Notes under the pieces: model-generated
Told to the model about the DNA's origin: nothing
Seen by the model: the letters and a program-made list of their open reading frames with translations, nothing else
Database searches by the model: none
Source: Thermocatellispora tengchongensis
GTDB taxonomy: Bacteria > Actinomycetota > Actinomycetes > Streptosporangiales > Streptosporangiaceae
Direction of reading: 5' to 3'
Length of the DNA stretch: 64,000 nucleotides
Assembly: GCF_014202315.1 (NCBI RefSeq)
Contig: NZ_JACHGN010000029.1
Span: 1 to 64,000, forward strand
Made by a program: the position numbers and the translations under genes
Shown: in pieces, positions 33,059 through 41,923 of the stretch
Numbering within the stretch: position 1 is the stretch's first letter
How the letters are laid out: every line of letters starts with the position of its first letter

Positions 33059-34048
33059 GTGAGCGTACTTACCGGGTCGTCGATATTGATCACAGGTGGC
33101 ACCGGCTCCTTCGGCAAGGAGTTCATCCGCCACGTCCTGCGCGAGCTGGAGCCGCGCCGCCTGGTGGTCTTCTCCAGAGACGAGCTGAAGCAGTACGAGG
33201 CGCGCCAGCTCTTCGGCGGCGACGACCGGCTGCGCTGGTTCATCGGCGACGTGCGCGACCGCGAGCGGCTGACCCGGGCCATGCACGGCGTGGAGAACGT
33301 GGTGCACGCCGCCGCGCTGAAGCAGGTCGACACGGCCGAGTACAACCCGTTCGAGTACGTCCGCACCAACGTCTCCGGCTCCCAGAACGTGGTGGAGGCG
33401 GCGATCGACGCCGGCGTGCACCGGGTGGTCGCGCTGTCCACCGACAAGGCGTCCAGCCCGATCAACCTCTACGGCGCCACCAAGCTGGTGGCCGACAAGC
33501 TGTTCGTCTCGGCCAACCACTACGCCGCCGCCCACCCGACCAGGTTCGCCGTGGTGCGCTACGGCAACGTCGTGGGCAGCCGGGGGTCGGTGGTGCCCTA
33601 CTTCCAGCGCCTGGCCCGCGAGGGCCGCAGCATCCCGATCACCGACAAGCGCATGACCCGGTTCTGGATCACCCTGGAGCAGGCGGTCAGGTTCGTGGTC
33701 GACTCCTTCGACCAGATGCAGGGCGGCGAGCTGTACATCCCGCGCATCCCCAGCATGCGCATCACCGACCTGGCCGAGGCCCTGGCGCCCGAGTGCCCCA
33801 CGTACGAGATCGGGGTGCGGCCGGGCGAGAAGCTGCACGAGGAGATGATCGCGCCCGACGACGGGCGCCGCACGCTGCGCCTGGCCGACCGCTACATCGT
33901 GCAGCCCACCATCGCCACCTGGGGCTACGTGCCGCCGCTGACCGGCGAGGCGGTGCCCGAGGGCTTCTCCTACCGCTCCGACACCAACGACCAGTGGCTG
34001 TCGGTCGAGCGGCTGCGCGAGATGACCTGTCCGGAGCCGGTGCGATGA
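33059..34048 (+). CDS. pseB: UDP-GlcNAc 4,6-dehydratase (inverting), PseB
   Basis: First step of pseudaminic acid synthesis: C4 oxidation, C6 dehydration and C5 inversion of UDP-GlcNAc. The 329-aa extended SDR has the nucleotide loop GGTGSFGKEF (13-22) and the catalytic set Asp129, Lys130, Tyr138, Lys142 in STDKASSPINLYGATK, which is specific to the FlaA1/PseB group. GTG 33059 is preceded by AGGGGG at good spacing. The stop overlaps the start of pseC (ATGA). Confidence 0.94.
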   Translation: MSVLTGSSILITGGTGSFGKEFIRHVLRELEPRRLVVFSRDELKQYEARQLFGGDDRLRWFIGDVRDRERLTRAMHGVENVVHAAALKQVDTAEYNPFEYVRTNVSGSQNVVEAAIDAGVHRVVALSTDKASSPINLYGATKLVADKLFVSANHYAAAHPTRFAVVRYGNVVGSRGSVVPYFQRLAREGRSIPITDKRMTRFWITLEQAVRFVVDSFDQMQGGELYIPRIPSMRITDLAEALAPECPTYEIGVRPGEKLHEEMIAPDDGRRTLRLADRYIVQPTIATWGYVPPLTGEAVPEGFSYRSDTNDQWLSVERLREMTCPEPVR

Positions 34049-35169
34049 TGCCCTACGGCCGCCACTCCGTCACCGAGGACGACATCGCCGCCGTGAGCGA
34101 GGTGCTGCGCGGCGACTGGCTGACCACGGGGCCCGCGGTGCGCGCCTTTGAGGACGAGCTGTCGCGCTGGGCCGGGGGCATGCCGTGCGTGAGCGTCACC
34201 TCCGGCACGGCCGCGCTGCACGTCGCCTACGTCGCGGCCGGGCTGCGCCCCGGCGACGAGGTGGTGATGCCGCCGATGACGTTCGTGGCCACCGCCGCGA
34301 CCGCCCACCTGCTCGGCGGCAAGGTCGTGTTCGCCGACGTGGAGCCCGACACGGCCAACCTCGACCCGGCGGCGGCCGAGGCGGCGATGACGCCGCGCAC
34401 CCGGGTCGTGACGGCGGTCGACTACGCGGGCCACCCGGCCGAGTACGACGCGCTGCGCGAGCTCACCGGCGCGGCGGACGCGGTGCTCGTGGCCGACGCC
34501 GCCCACTCGCTGGGCTCGTTCTACCGCGACCGCCCGGTCGGCACCCTCGCCGACCTGACCACGTTCTCCTTCTTCCCCACCAAGACCGTGACCACGGCCG
34601 AGGGCGGCGCGGTGGTGGCGACCGACCCGGCCCGGCTGGCGACCGCGGCCAGGTTCCGCAACCACGGGCTGGTGCGCGACCCGGCCGAGCAGCGCCACCC
34701 CGACGAAGGCGGCTGGCACCAGGAGGTCCACTCCTTCGGGCTGAACTACCGCCTGCCCGACGTGCTGTGCGCGCTCGGCATCGCCCAGCTCGGCCGGCTG
34801 GCCGAGTTCCGCTCCCGCCGGGCCGAGCTGGTCGCCCGCTACGACGCGCTGCTGGCCGACGTGCCGGGGCTCGCGCTGCCCGCCTGCCGCCCGTACGTCT
34901 CACCGTGCCGCCACCTGTACCCGGTGCGGGTGCTCGACGGGCGCCGCCGCGAGGTGTACGACCGCATGCGCAAGGCCGGGATCGGAGTTCAGGTGAACTA
35001 CATCCCGGCCTACTGGCATCCCGCGTTCGAGGATCTCGGCTACCGCCGGGGCATGTGCCCGGTCGCCGAGCGCTACTACACCGAGCAGCTCTCGCTCCCG
35101 CTGCACCCCGGCCTGAGCTTCGCCGACCAGTCGCGGGTGATCGAGGAGCTGACCCGCATCCTCACCTGA
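34045..35169 (+). CDS. pseC: PLP-dependent sugar aminotransferase PseC
   Basis: Transfers an amino group to C4 of the PseB product, using glutamate. The 374-aa DegT/DnrJ/EryC1 protein has TSGTAALHVAYVAAGL (about 52-67), the acidic cofactor contact in VADAAHSLGS (about 149-158), and PLP Lys180 in FSFFPTKTVTT. It starts at ATG 34045 overlapping pseB; the next codon is also ATG. Its 3' end overlaps that of the convergent methyltransferase gene by 8 nt. Together with pseB, H, G, I and F it completes the pathway. Confidence 0.93.
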   Translation: MMPYGRHSVTEDDIAAVSEVLRGDWLTTGPAVRAFEDELSRWAGGMPCVSVTSGTAALHVAYVAAGLRPGDEVVMPPMTFVATAATAHLLGGKVVFADVEPDTANLDPAAAEAAMTPRTRVVTAVDYAGHPAEYDALRELTGAADAVLVADAAHSLGSFYRDRPVGTLADLTTFSFFPTKTVTTAEGGAVVATDPARLATAARFRNHGLVRDPAEQRHPDEGGWHQEVHSFGLNYRLPDVLCALGIAQLGRLAEFRSRRAELVARYDALLADVPGLALPACRPYVSPCRHLYPVRVLDGRRREVYDRMRKAGIGVQVNYIPAYWHPAFEDLGYRRGMCPVAERYYTEQLSLPLHPGLSFADQSRVIEELTRILT

Positions 35170-35998
35170 GCTTGCGCATCCGGCTGGGGAACAACAGCTT
35201 GAGCATCCGCCGCACGCGGCGGCCCTTGCGCCCGGTGCGCTTGCTGGTCCACGCCGGCGCGCCGGGCACGATCTCCGGCAGTGGCTTGGTGTCGCGGCGC
35301 TCCTCCTCGCCCGCGTCGGCGCGCGGCGCGACGCGCAGCACCCGGTGGCCGCACACCCGCTCCTCGGACGTCGCCCACTCGTCGGCGCGCTCGGCCAGCC
35401 AGGCGGCCAGTTGCTCCTGCACCGGGCCGGGGTCGCCCCAGGTGCCGTAGAACTTTTGCGGGGTCAGGCAGATCGGCCGCAGGCCGCGCGCCGAGCACGC
35501 CTCCCACACCGCCGCGGCTACCCCGGGCGCGTCCTCGTCGCGGTAGCCGTCCACGGCCACGATGCCGTCGGGCACGATCAGGTCGCGGGCGGAGGTCAGG
35601 TCCTCGGTGACGTCCTCGTAGCGCTTGGAGGCGTCGATGTGGACGAACCTGCACGAGGCGGGCTTGACGTGGTCGCGGATGGCGGAGCTGGGCCCCTCCA
35701 CGATCACCGGCAGCGCCTCGTGGAAGGCGAGGTAGTTGGTCTCGAACAGGCCCCGGACCGGCTGGGCGCCGGGCTCGGCGGGGAACAGGTCGCAGACCGT
35801 GAAGCGCTCCTCCTCGCGCAGGTGCCGGGCCATGAGCACGGCGCTGCGGCCGAGGTGGGCGCCCAGCTCCAGCAGGTCGCCCGCGGTGTAGAAGCGGGAC
35901 TGGTAGCTGAGCAGCCAGTCGAACACACGCATGTCGGTGGCCGGCAGGGTGCCGGGGATGCTGTCCAGCGTCCAGGGCGCCGGTGGCACTGCGCTCAA
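35162..35998 (-). CDS. Class I SAM-dependent methyltransferase (Methyltransf_24-like)
   Basis: Probable surface-sugar O-methyltransferase, 278 aa. SAM-binding motif I is LLELGAHLGRSAVLMARHL (about 42-60), with VHIDASKRYEDVTEDL (about 115-130) as the acidic post-motif. A basic C-terminal tail ends the protein. No ATG fits; the TTG at 35998 overlaps the stop of the upstream GT2 gene (TTGA) and has AAAGGA about 10 nt ahead, so coupled initiation is likely, with GTG 35989 as the alternative. Belongs to the minus-strand operon 39841-GT2-methyltransferase. Confidence 0.82.
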   Translation of the reverse strand: MSAVPPAPWTLDSIPGTLPATDMRVFDWLLSYQSRFYTAGDLLELGAHLGRSAVLMARHLREEERFTVCDLFPAEPGAQPVRGLFETNYLAFHEALPVIVEGPSSAIRDHVKPASCRFVHIDASKRYEDVTEDLTSARDLIVPDGIVAVDGYRDEDAPGVAAAVWEACSARGLRPICLTPQKFYGTWGDPGPVQEQLAAWLAERADEWATSEERVCGHRVLRVAPRADAGEEERRDTKPLPEIVPGAPAWTSKRTGRKGRRVRRMLKLLFPSRMRKLR

Positions 35999-37974
35999 CG
36001 GATGTCGGTCCTTTCTCTGAGTATCAGGTGGCACTGGCCGGACCGGGTCACGATGTACCGGCGCGGTCCGGTGGTCCCGCCGATGTGCGCGGCGGCGTCG
36101 AACGCGAGCGGTGTGCCGCTCCCGCCCGGACGCTGCAGCACCAGCCGCCGTCCGCCCTCGCCGAAGTCGCCCGACCCCAGCGGGATGACGGCGGTGAAGG
36201 TGGCCCCGCCCGCGCCGTCGTCGCGCATGCGGGCGGGGAAGGCCATGAGGTCGGAGCCCGACGCGGTGATCGTTGCGGCGTCGGCGGCGGGGCCGCGCGC
36301 CCAGCCCGAGATGACCAGGCGGCCCGACTCGATCGCGCACGCGGTCACGGCGGCCTTGGCCTGGCGCACCTTGAGCCGGAACCGGCGGCCGGGGCCGATG
36401 GACGGGATGAGCCACAGGCCGTCGCCGATCCGCAGCGGCCCGAGGGCGTAGATCTCGTCGCCGACCTGGCCCTTCAGGCTGGCCGCCAGGCGCAGGCCGC
36501 GGGCCTGGAGTTCGGCGTGGAGCTGCCACAACCCCTCGTGCGGCACCGCCGGGTTCTGCTCGCCGCTCTCGTCCAGCGCCGCGGTGAGGTCGGCGGTGAA
36601 GGCGATGGTGGCCCCGTCGTCGCGTACGGCGAATCCGTCGCGCGGGCGGGCGGAGACGCGCCAGGCGGCGACCGGCAGGCGCGGGCCGTCCGCGCCGCCG
36701 GGCGGGCCCTGGCGCAGGGCGAGCGCCAGGCGGGCGCCGCGCAGGTCGCGGGCCACCACGCCGGGCACCCAGATCCGCCCGTCGGCGACCAGGCGCTCCT
36801 CGCGCCAGGCGACCCGGTCGATCTCGCCGGCCAGCTTCAGCTCGCCGGTCACGTCGTGGCAGTCGGCGGGCAGGCGCGGGTCGCCGTACAGGGGGTAGTC
36901 GGCGTACCAGCGGCGGCGCAGCAGGCCGCGGGGGCGTACGCGGACCCGGCGCTCGTCGGCCACCGCGCCCGCCGCGGTGGTGGTGCCGAGATCGGCCCCC
37001 TCCTCGTACGCGAGCACCGGGGCGATCTCCTCGATCAGGCCGCGTTGCAGCAGCCGGAGCTGGAGCCGGGTGAGCGCGGGCACGTCGCCCCAGGTGGCGG
37101 CGGCGACGCCGTCGAGGTAGCCGCGGGCCAGGGCGAGCAGTTCCTCCCGCTCGGGGCCGGCCAGCAGCGGCATCGCCTCGACCGCGACCTTCAGGTCGAT
37201 CTCCATCGACTCCCGGTCGAGCAGCGGCTTGAGCTCGGGCGCGTGCGCGGCCAGGAAGGCGGCGGTATCGCGTACCGACAGCAGCCGGTCGCGCAGGTTG
37301 CCGGGTTCGAGGCGGCGCTGGGTGATGGAGGACGTGCCCTCCTCGCGCTCGCGCCAGTGGTAGACGACGTCGGAGAGCACGTCCACGGTGCGGGCCAGCA
37401 CGTGGGCCGGGATCGTGACCGGCTGGTCCTCATACAGCCGGGCGGGGAAGGCCAGCCCGTGCCGGTCCCAGAACGCGCGCCGGAAGACCTTGTTCCACGC
37501 CATGCGGTCGCGGACCAGGTCGCGGTGCTCGCGCACGTGGGTGCGCCGGACGGTGGCGCGGAACGCCTCGCGGTGGGCGTAGGACTGGGTGAGCCGGTCG
37601 CCCTGGAGCCGGCGCACGTTGCCGCAGGCCAGGTCGGAGCCCGTCTCCTCCAGCGAGGCGACCATGGTCGCGTACGCGTCGGGCGGCACCACGTCGTCGC
37701 TGTCGGCGAAGGCGAGGTACCGCCCGCGGGCGCGGGCCACCCCGGCGTTGCGGGCCGGGCCGAGGCCCCGGTTGGGCTGGACGAGGACCGTGATCCGGTC
37801 GTCGGCGGCGGCGCGGGCGCGGACGATCTCGGCGCTGCCGTCGGCCGAGCCGTCGTCCACGCAGATCACCTCCAGGTCGCGGAGGGTCTGCCCGGCGATG
37901 GAGTCCAGGCACTCGCCGACGTACTTCTCGACGTTGTAGTAGGGGACGACGACGGACAGCAGCGGCTGCGGCAC
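35995..37974 (-). CDS. Large GT2 glycosyltransferase with C-terminal beta-rich module
   Basis: GT-A family 2 transferase, about 659 aa. The N-terminal catalytic domain (about 1-220) has LLSVVVPYYNVEKYVGECL, VICVDDGSADGS and ADSDD; it is clearly paralogous to the GT2 gene at 28019. The C-terminal ~330 residues hold the same module (DVTGELKLAGEIDRVAW near 375) followed by a further beta-rich region ending in RSGQCHLILRERT. I use GTG 37974 because GGGAGGA lies just ahead; GTG 37986 is the longer alternative. Same strand as the methyltransferases on either side; probably builds the repeating unit of the surface polymer. Confidence 0.87.
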   Translation of the reverse strand: MPQPLLSVVVPYYNVEKYVGECLDSIAGQTLRDLEVICVDDGSADGSAEIVRARAAADDRITVLVQPNRGLGPARNAGVARARGRYLAFADSDDVVPPDAYATMVASLEETGSDLACGNVRRLQGDRLTQSYAHREAFRATVRRTHVREHRDLVRDRMAWNKVFRRAFWDRHGLAFPARLYEDQPVTIPAHVLARTVDVLSDVVYHWREREEGTSSITQRRLEPGNLRDRLLSVRDTAAFLAAHAPELKPLLDRESMEIDLKVAVEAMPLLAGPEREELLALARGYLDGVAAATWGDVPALTRLQLRLLQRGLIEEIAPVLAYEEGADLGTTTAAGAVADERRVRVRPRGLLRRRWYADYPLYGDPRLPADCHDVTGELKLAGEIDRVAWREERLVADGRIWVPGVVARDLRGARLALALRQGPPGGADGPRLPVAAWRVSARPRDGFAVRDDGATIAFTADLTAALDESGEQNPAVPHEGLWQLHAELQARGLRLAASLKGQVGDEIYALGPLRIGDGLWLIPSIGPGRRFRLKVRQAKAAVTACAIESGRLVISGWARGPAADAATITASGSDLMAFPARMRDDGAGGATFTAVIPLGSGDFGEGGRRLVLQRPGGSGTPLAFDAAAHIGGTTGPRRYIVTRSGQCHLILRERTDIR

Positions 37975-37990
37975 GGTTCCTCCCACCCCG

Positions 37991-39844
37991 TTACCCGCGC
38001 GCGATCCGGCGTGCGGCCCGCAGGCGGCGGCGCACCGGGCGGGTCAGGGGCCGGGTCAGCGCCCGCGCCCGGCGCATCAGGCGGAAGCCGAGCCTGCGGC
38101 GCAGCCCGGCGATCCTGCGCCGCGCGGCGCGGAGTTTGGAGCGGGTCTTGCGCAGCTCGCGCTCGCGGTGGGTGAGCTTGACCTCCAGCCGGTCGATGCG
38201 GGCCTGCGCGGCGGTGAGCGTGTCGCGCAGGCGCTCGCGACCGGCCAGCACCTGCCGGTAGCTCTCCGGGGCGTCGGCCGCCGCGGTGGCGCCGACGCCC
38301 AGCGTGGTGCCGATCTCGCGGTCCAGCGCCTTGGCGCGTTCCAGATGCCGCCGGTCGTGCCGGAACCCGCTGATCGCGACCAGGGTCGCGGTCAGCCGGT
38401 CGGCGTCCACCGACCACGGCCAGGGGTGGTGGTGGCCGGAGCCGAGCAGGCGCACGGCGAAGCGCCACAGGGTGCGGGTGAGCACGACCTCGGTGGGCAG
38501 CGCGTCGGCCAGCGCCCAGCTCGGGTCGATCAGGTCCAGCCGCTCGCCGTCCCACACCAGGTTGTCGGTGGTGGCGAAGGCCAGCTCGCCGGGGACCATG
38601 CCGGCGTCGCTCCAGCGCGACAGCCAGCCGGCGAGGTGGCGCAGGCGCTCCCTGATGGCGCGGATGTCGTCGTACGCGCACGCGGTCAGCAGCACCTCGT
38701 CGAGCACCCTGCCCTCCGGGATGGGGCCGGAGAGCAGGGCGGGATCACGGTGGACGCGGTCCAGGGCGAACGGGCGCGAGGCCGGCGGCACGTGCCGCAC
38801 CCACTTCCCCTGCTCGCCGCGGGCGAGCTCCTGCACCAGCGTCCAGGGCGGCGCGCAGACGTCGTCCTCCAGCAGCGCGGCGGGCAGCGCCGGGCCGCCG
38901 GTACGGCCGGGGGCCTGCTTGCGGGCCACGGTCACCCACGCGGGGGCGAGCCTGGCGGCGAGCCCGTGCCGGAACGCCTTGCGGGTGAGCTGGACCGGGT
39001 CGGCGACGACGGCCCTGCCGTGGTAGCCGCGGGCGCAGGCGGCCACGGTGACCGCGTCGGGCAGGGTCCGTCCGCGGGCCAGCGTCTCGACGGAGAACAG
39101 CGCCCGGGGCGCGCCCGCGGCCGGATAGGCGGCGTAGCAGTCGTCCACGAGCAGGCCGTGCGCGTCCAGCTCGGCGGCGAGGGTCTGGTGGCCGTTGGGC
39201 CGGGTGTGGTCCAGCCCCCGGGGATGCCAGTCGGCGTCGGTACGCTCGTGCGGCCGGGCCTCCACCAGCGACTCGATGCCCAGGTCGTTGCGGGTGGACA
39301 GCAGCAGGGTGCCGCCGGGCGCGACGAGCGCGGCAACCTCGGCCAGGGTCTCGCGCCAGGGCCGGTAGGGCGACTCGGCCGAGTGCACCCGCTCGAACCC
39401 GTCCAGGGCGAGCACCACGTCGAACGGGTCGAGCCCGCCCAGCTTGGCGAGCTGCCCGCAGTAGACCGCGAACCCGGCGCGGCCCGCGTGCCGGGCGCCG
39501 AGGCGCACGGCGTCGGGATAGGAGCGCACCGCGACCGCGACCGAGCGCGAGCGGGCCACCAGCCAGTCCACGAAGTCCTCGGGGTGCGGGCCGATCAGCA
39601 GCACCCGGCCCGGCATGGGCCGCACGCGGCGGATCAGCTCCCGCACGATCTCGCCGCACGCCCACGCCGCCCCGTGGCCGGCGCCTCCCCAGGCCGCCCC
39701 GCCGGCGCCGCCCGGTCGCAGCGCGGCCCACTGGCCGCCGTCCTGCGCGCTCTCGGGCGCGTCGGACCACAGGAGCATCTCGCCCCCGACGAGATGCACG
39801 TTGGCGGGGCTCGCCGGTATCGACGGGACCTCCGTCGTCCTCAC
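37991..39844 (-). CDS. Methyltransferase-like protein with kinase-like middle and coiled-coil tail
   Basis: A 617-aa composite protein. The N-terminal part (about 65-270) resembles a class I SAM methyltransferase (RVLLIGPHPEDFVDWLV, then PFDVVLALDGFERVHS and LVAPGGTLLLSTRND). The middle (about 430-520) has FATTDNLVWDGERLDLIDPSW, reminiscent of the catalytic/metal loops of APH/choline-kinase-like proteins. The C-terminus (about 555-617) is a coiled coil turning into a very basic, Arg-rich tail. GTG 39844 overlaps the stop of the upstream gene and has AAGGAGG in front. Function is unknown; a multi-domain glycan-modifying protein is my best guess. Confidence 0.7.
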   Translation of the reverse strand: MRTTEVPSIPASPANVHLVGGEMLLWSDAPESAQDGGQWAALRPGGAGGAAWGGAGHGAAWACGEIVRELIRRVRPMPGRVLLIGPHPEDFVDWLVARSRSVAVAVRSYPDAVRLGARHAGRAGFAVYCGQLAKLGGLDPFDVVLALDGFERVHSAESPYRPWRETLAEVAALVAPGGTLLLSTRNDLGIESLVEARPHERTDADWHPRGLDHTRPNGHQTLAAELDAHGLLVDDCYAAYPAAGAPRALFSVETLARGRTLPDAVTVAACARGYHGRAVVADPVQLTRKAFRHGLAARLAPAWVTVARKQAPGRTGGPALPAALLEDDVCAPPWTLVQELARGEQGKWVRHVPPASRPFALDRVHRDPALLSGPIPEGRVLDEVLLTACAYDDIRAIRERLRHLAGWLSRWSDAGMVPGELAFATTDNLVWDGERLDLIDPSWALADALPTEVVLTRTLWRFAVRLLGSGHHHPWPWSVDADRLTATLVAISGFRHDRRHLERAKALDREIGTTLGVGATAAADAPESYRQVLAGRERLRDTLTAAQARIDRLEVKLTHRERELRKTRSKLRAARRRIAGLRRRLGFRLMRRARALTRPLTRPVRRRLRAARRIARG

Positions 39845-40683
39845 GACGCCTCCTTGATTTTCTCCCAGCCCAGCAGGTTCCTCAGCTCGTCGGGTCCGGC
39901 GACGTGGGTGAAGCCGAGCTCGTAGCGGGCTATCTCGCGGGCGGTGCGGCGGTCCACGTCCAGGCCGTGCAGTTCGGGCCACAGCCGCAGGCGCCGCGCG
40001 GTGCCGCCGTATTCGGGGCGCTCGCCCTCCAGCTCCATCGGGTCGCCGTAGACGGCGACGTCGCAGCCCACCGAGGCGCCGTAGAAGACGGCGCTGCCCA
40101 GGCGGTTGGAGGCGACGCGCCGGTGGCGGCGCAGCTCGACCATCTGGTTGCGCAGGAAGTCCACGCCCTTGGTGTCCCAGCGGGAGCCGCGGTCGCCATG
40201 GCAAATCACCCGGAACCCCGCTTTTTCATACCATTTCCGGATCTGGGGGTTCCGGTACTCCAGCCAGTACAGGCACACCGTCACCGGCCCCGGCTCCACG
40301 CTCTTGATCTCCTCGACGAGCCGCGCGTGGTCGCCGCGTACCGAGTGCTTCTCCCAGCCGTGGAACGGGTACCAGATCGTGCCCCGCCGCTCGGAGTCGG
40401 GCAGGCGGCCCAGGTCGGGCTCCATCGCCAGCAGGTAGGCCCACGGCGAGCCGATCACGTAGTGGCCGCGCCGCCCCATCGACCAGCCGCGCCTGGCCAG
40501 CACGTCGGACCAGACGAAGCGCGGGTAGCCGGGCGAGGCCCAGCGGTCGTTGGGCGGAAAGCCGTGCAGGTAGTTCCACCCGTGCTGCACGAACCCCTGG
40601 ATCCGCGGGACACGCCGCGCGTCCAGGCCGCAGTAGCGGGCGAGTATCCGCGAATGGCCGTACCAGTGGTTGGACTCGTCCAT
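39841..40683 (-). CDS. Unrecognised glycan-locus protein, possible glycosyltransferase
   Basis: A 280-aa soluble protein with no motif I can name. Features: MDESNHWYGHSRILARYCGLD at the start, HGWNYLHGFPP (about 35-45), GSPWAYLLAMEPDL, YPFHGWEKHSVRGDHARLVEEI (about 106-127), and GASVGCDVAVYGDP (about 208-221). The alternation of a His-rich N-terminal region with a likely nucleotide-sugar region GxSVxxDVAVYGDP is in keeping with a GT-B transferase. First gene of the minus-strand operon with the methyltransferases and GT2; divergent from the acyl operon. Since no other gene here is an obvious nonulosonate transferase, it is a candidate for that job. Start ATG 40683 or GTG 40686. Confidence 0.6.
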   Translation of the reverse strand: MDESNHWYGHSRILARYCGLDARRVPRIQGFVQHGWNYLHGFPPNDRWASPGYPRFVWSDVLARRGWSMGRRGHYVIGSPWAYLLAMEPDLGRLPDSERRGTIWYPFHGWEKHSVRGDHARLVEEIKSVEPGPVTVCLYWLEYRNPQIRKWYEKAGFRVICHGDRGSRWDTKGVDFLRNQMVELRRHRRVASNRLGSAVFYGASVGCDVAVYGDPMELEGERPEYGGTARRLRLWPELHGLDVDRRTAREIARYELGFTHVAGPDELRNLLGWEKIKEAS

Positions 40684-40914
40684 CACACCCCCTCAGCGCC
40701 CTCGTCGGCTCTCTTCCGCACAGACCTAACCAGCCGCCGCGTCCGGGCGAGGCGCCCTATACGGTTCCATTACCTTGATCTATTACCTTTGGTGATCGTC
40801 TGGATGCGGCACGTAACCTTAGTCCACGCCCCCCGCAATCCCCGGGAGCGCCCGGCCGCGATGCCCATTGTTGGCTACACTCCGCCCATACCTCGATACG
40901 AACAGTGAGGGAGC

Positions 40915-41160
40915 ATGGCTCATCTCGATCGCATCCGCGCGGTCTTCCGCAGCTCGCTCAACCTGGCGCCCGACGCCGAGGTCGACGGCCTGGCCTACCG
41001 CGCGATCCCGCAGTGGGACTCCCTGGCCCACATGACACTGGTCGCCGCGCTGGAGGACGAGTTCGACATCATGATCGACACCGACGACGTGCTCGATCTC
41101 AGCTCCTTCGACAAGGCCGTCGCGCTGCTGGAGAAGCACGGTGTCGTCACCGCGGGCTGA
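40915..41160 (+). CDS. Acyl carrier protein
   Basis: Stand-alone ACP of 81 aa carrying acyl groups on phosphopantetheine. The attachment Ser36 is in QWDSLAHMTLV, and the acidic helix II/III region follows (LEDEFDIMIDTDDVLDL). It is of the type found beside activating ligases in surface-sugar loci rather than the primary FAS ACP. GAGGGAG precedes ATG 40915. It heads a five-gene overlapping operon with SDR, AMP-ligase, LuxE- and LuxC-like proteins, and overlaps the SDR start by 20 nt. Confidence 0.92.
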   Translation: MAHLDRIRAVFRSSLNLAPDAEVDGLAYRAIPQWDSLAHMTLVAALEDEFDIMIDTDDVLDLSSFDKAVALLEKHGVVTAG

Positions 41161-41923
41161 GCGCCCCGGGCCGGGCGGCGACCCCGGCCGGGCGCGCCTC
41201 ACACTGGTCACGGGGTCGTCGCGGGGCATCGGCCTGGCCGTGGCGCGGGCGCTCGCCGGCCTCGGCGAGTCCGTCGTGGTGCACGGCCGCACCCCCGAGT
41301 CCGCCGAGTCGGCCGCGGCCAAGCTCGCCGCCGAGACCGGCGCGCCGGTCCACGCCGTGCACGGCGACGTCGCCGACCCCGCGGCGCTGGCCGCGCTGAT
41401 GCGCGAGATCCACCACCGGCATCGGCGGCTCGACGGGCTGGTGATCAACGCGGGCCACCACGACGCGGCGATGCTCGGCATGCACGCGAGCGCGGCCGTG
41501 GACCGGCTGTTCCAGGTCAACGCGGCGGGCGCGGTGCACACCTTGCAGGCGGCCACCCGGCTGCTGCGCCGCGGCACCGACCCGGCCGTGGTGCTGGTGT
41601 CCTCGGTGCTGGCGCGGCGGGGCGCGCCCGGCCAGGCCGCCTACAGCGCGGCCAAGGCCGCGCTGCTCGGCCTGACCGCCGCCGCCGCCAAGGAGCTGGG
41701 CCCGGTGGGCATCCGGGTCAACGCGGTCGCGCCCGGCTTCATCCGCACCGACCTGCTGGCCTCGCTGGGCGACGACGGCCGCGAGGAGCGGGTGCGCGCC
41801 ACCCCGCTGGGCCGCCTCGGCGAGCCCGCCGACGTCGCCGCCGCGGTGGCGTTCCTGCTGTCCGGATCGGCCTCCTTCATCACCGGGCAGGTCCTCGGCG
41901 TGGACGGCGGTGTGGTGCTGTGA
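41141..41923 (+). CDS. Short-chain dehydrogenase/reductase (FabG-like)
   Basis: NADPH-dependent ketone/aldehyde reductase of the classical SDR family, 260 aa. Motifs: TGSSRGIGLAVA (about 24-35), NAG (about 101), catalytic Ser in VLVSSVLARRG and YSAAKAALLG (Tyr-x3-Lys). The C-terminal FITGQVLGVDGGVVL is standard for FabG-like enzymes. The GTG start lies inside the ACP gene. In this operon it might reduce a beta-ketoacyl-ACP or the aldehyde made by the LuxC-like protein; sequence cannot decide. Confidence 0.9.
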   Translation: MSSPRAERPGPGGDPGRARLTLVTGSSRGIGLAVARALAGLGESVVVHGRTPESAESAAAKLAAETGAPVHAVHGDVADPAALAALMREIHHRHRRLDGLVINAGHHDAAMLGMHASAAVDRLFQVNAAGAVHTLQAATRLLRRGTDPAVVLVSSVLARRGAPGQAAYSAAKAALLGLTAAAAKELGPVGIRVNAVAPGFIRTDLLASLGDDGREERVRATPLGRLGEPADVAAAVAFLLSGSASFITGQVLGVDGGVVL

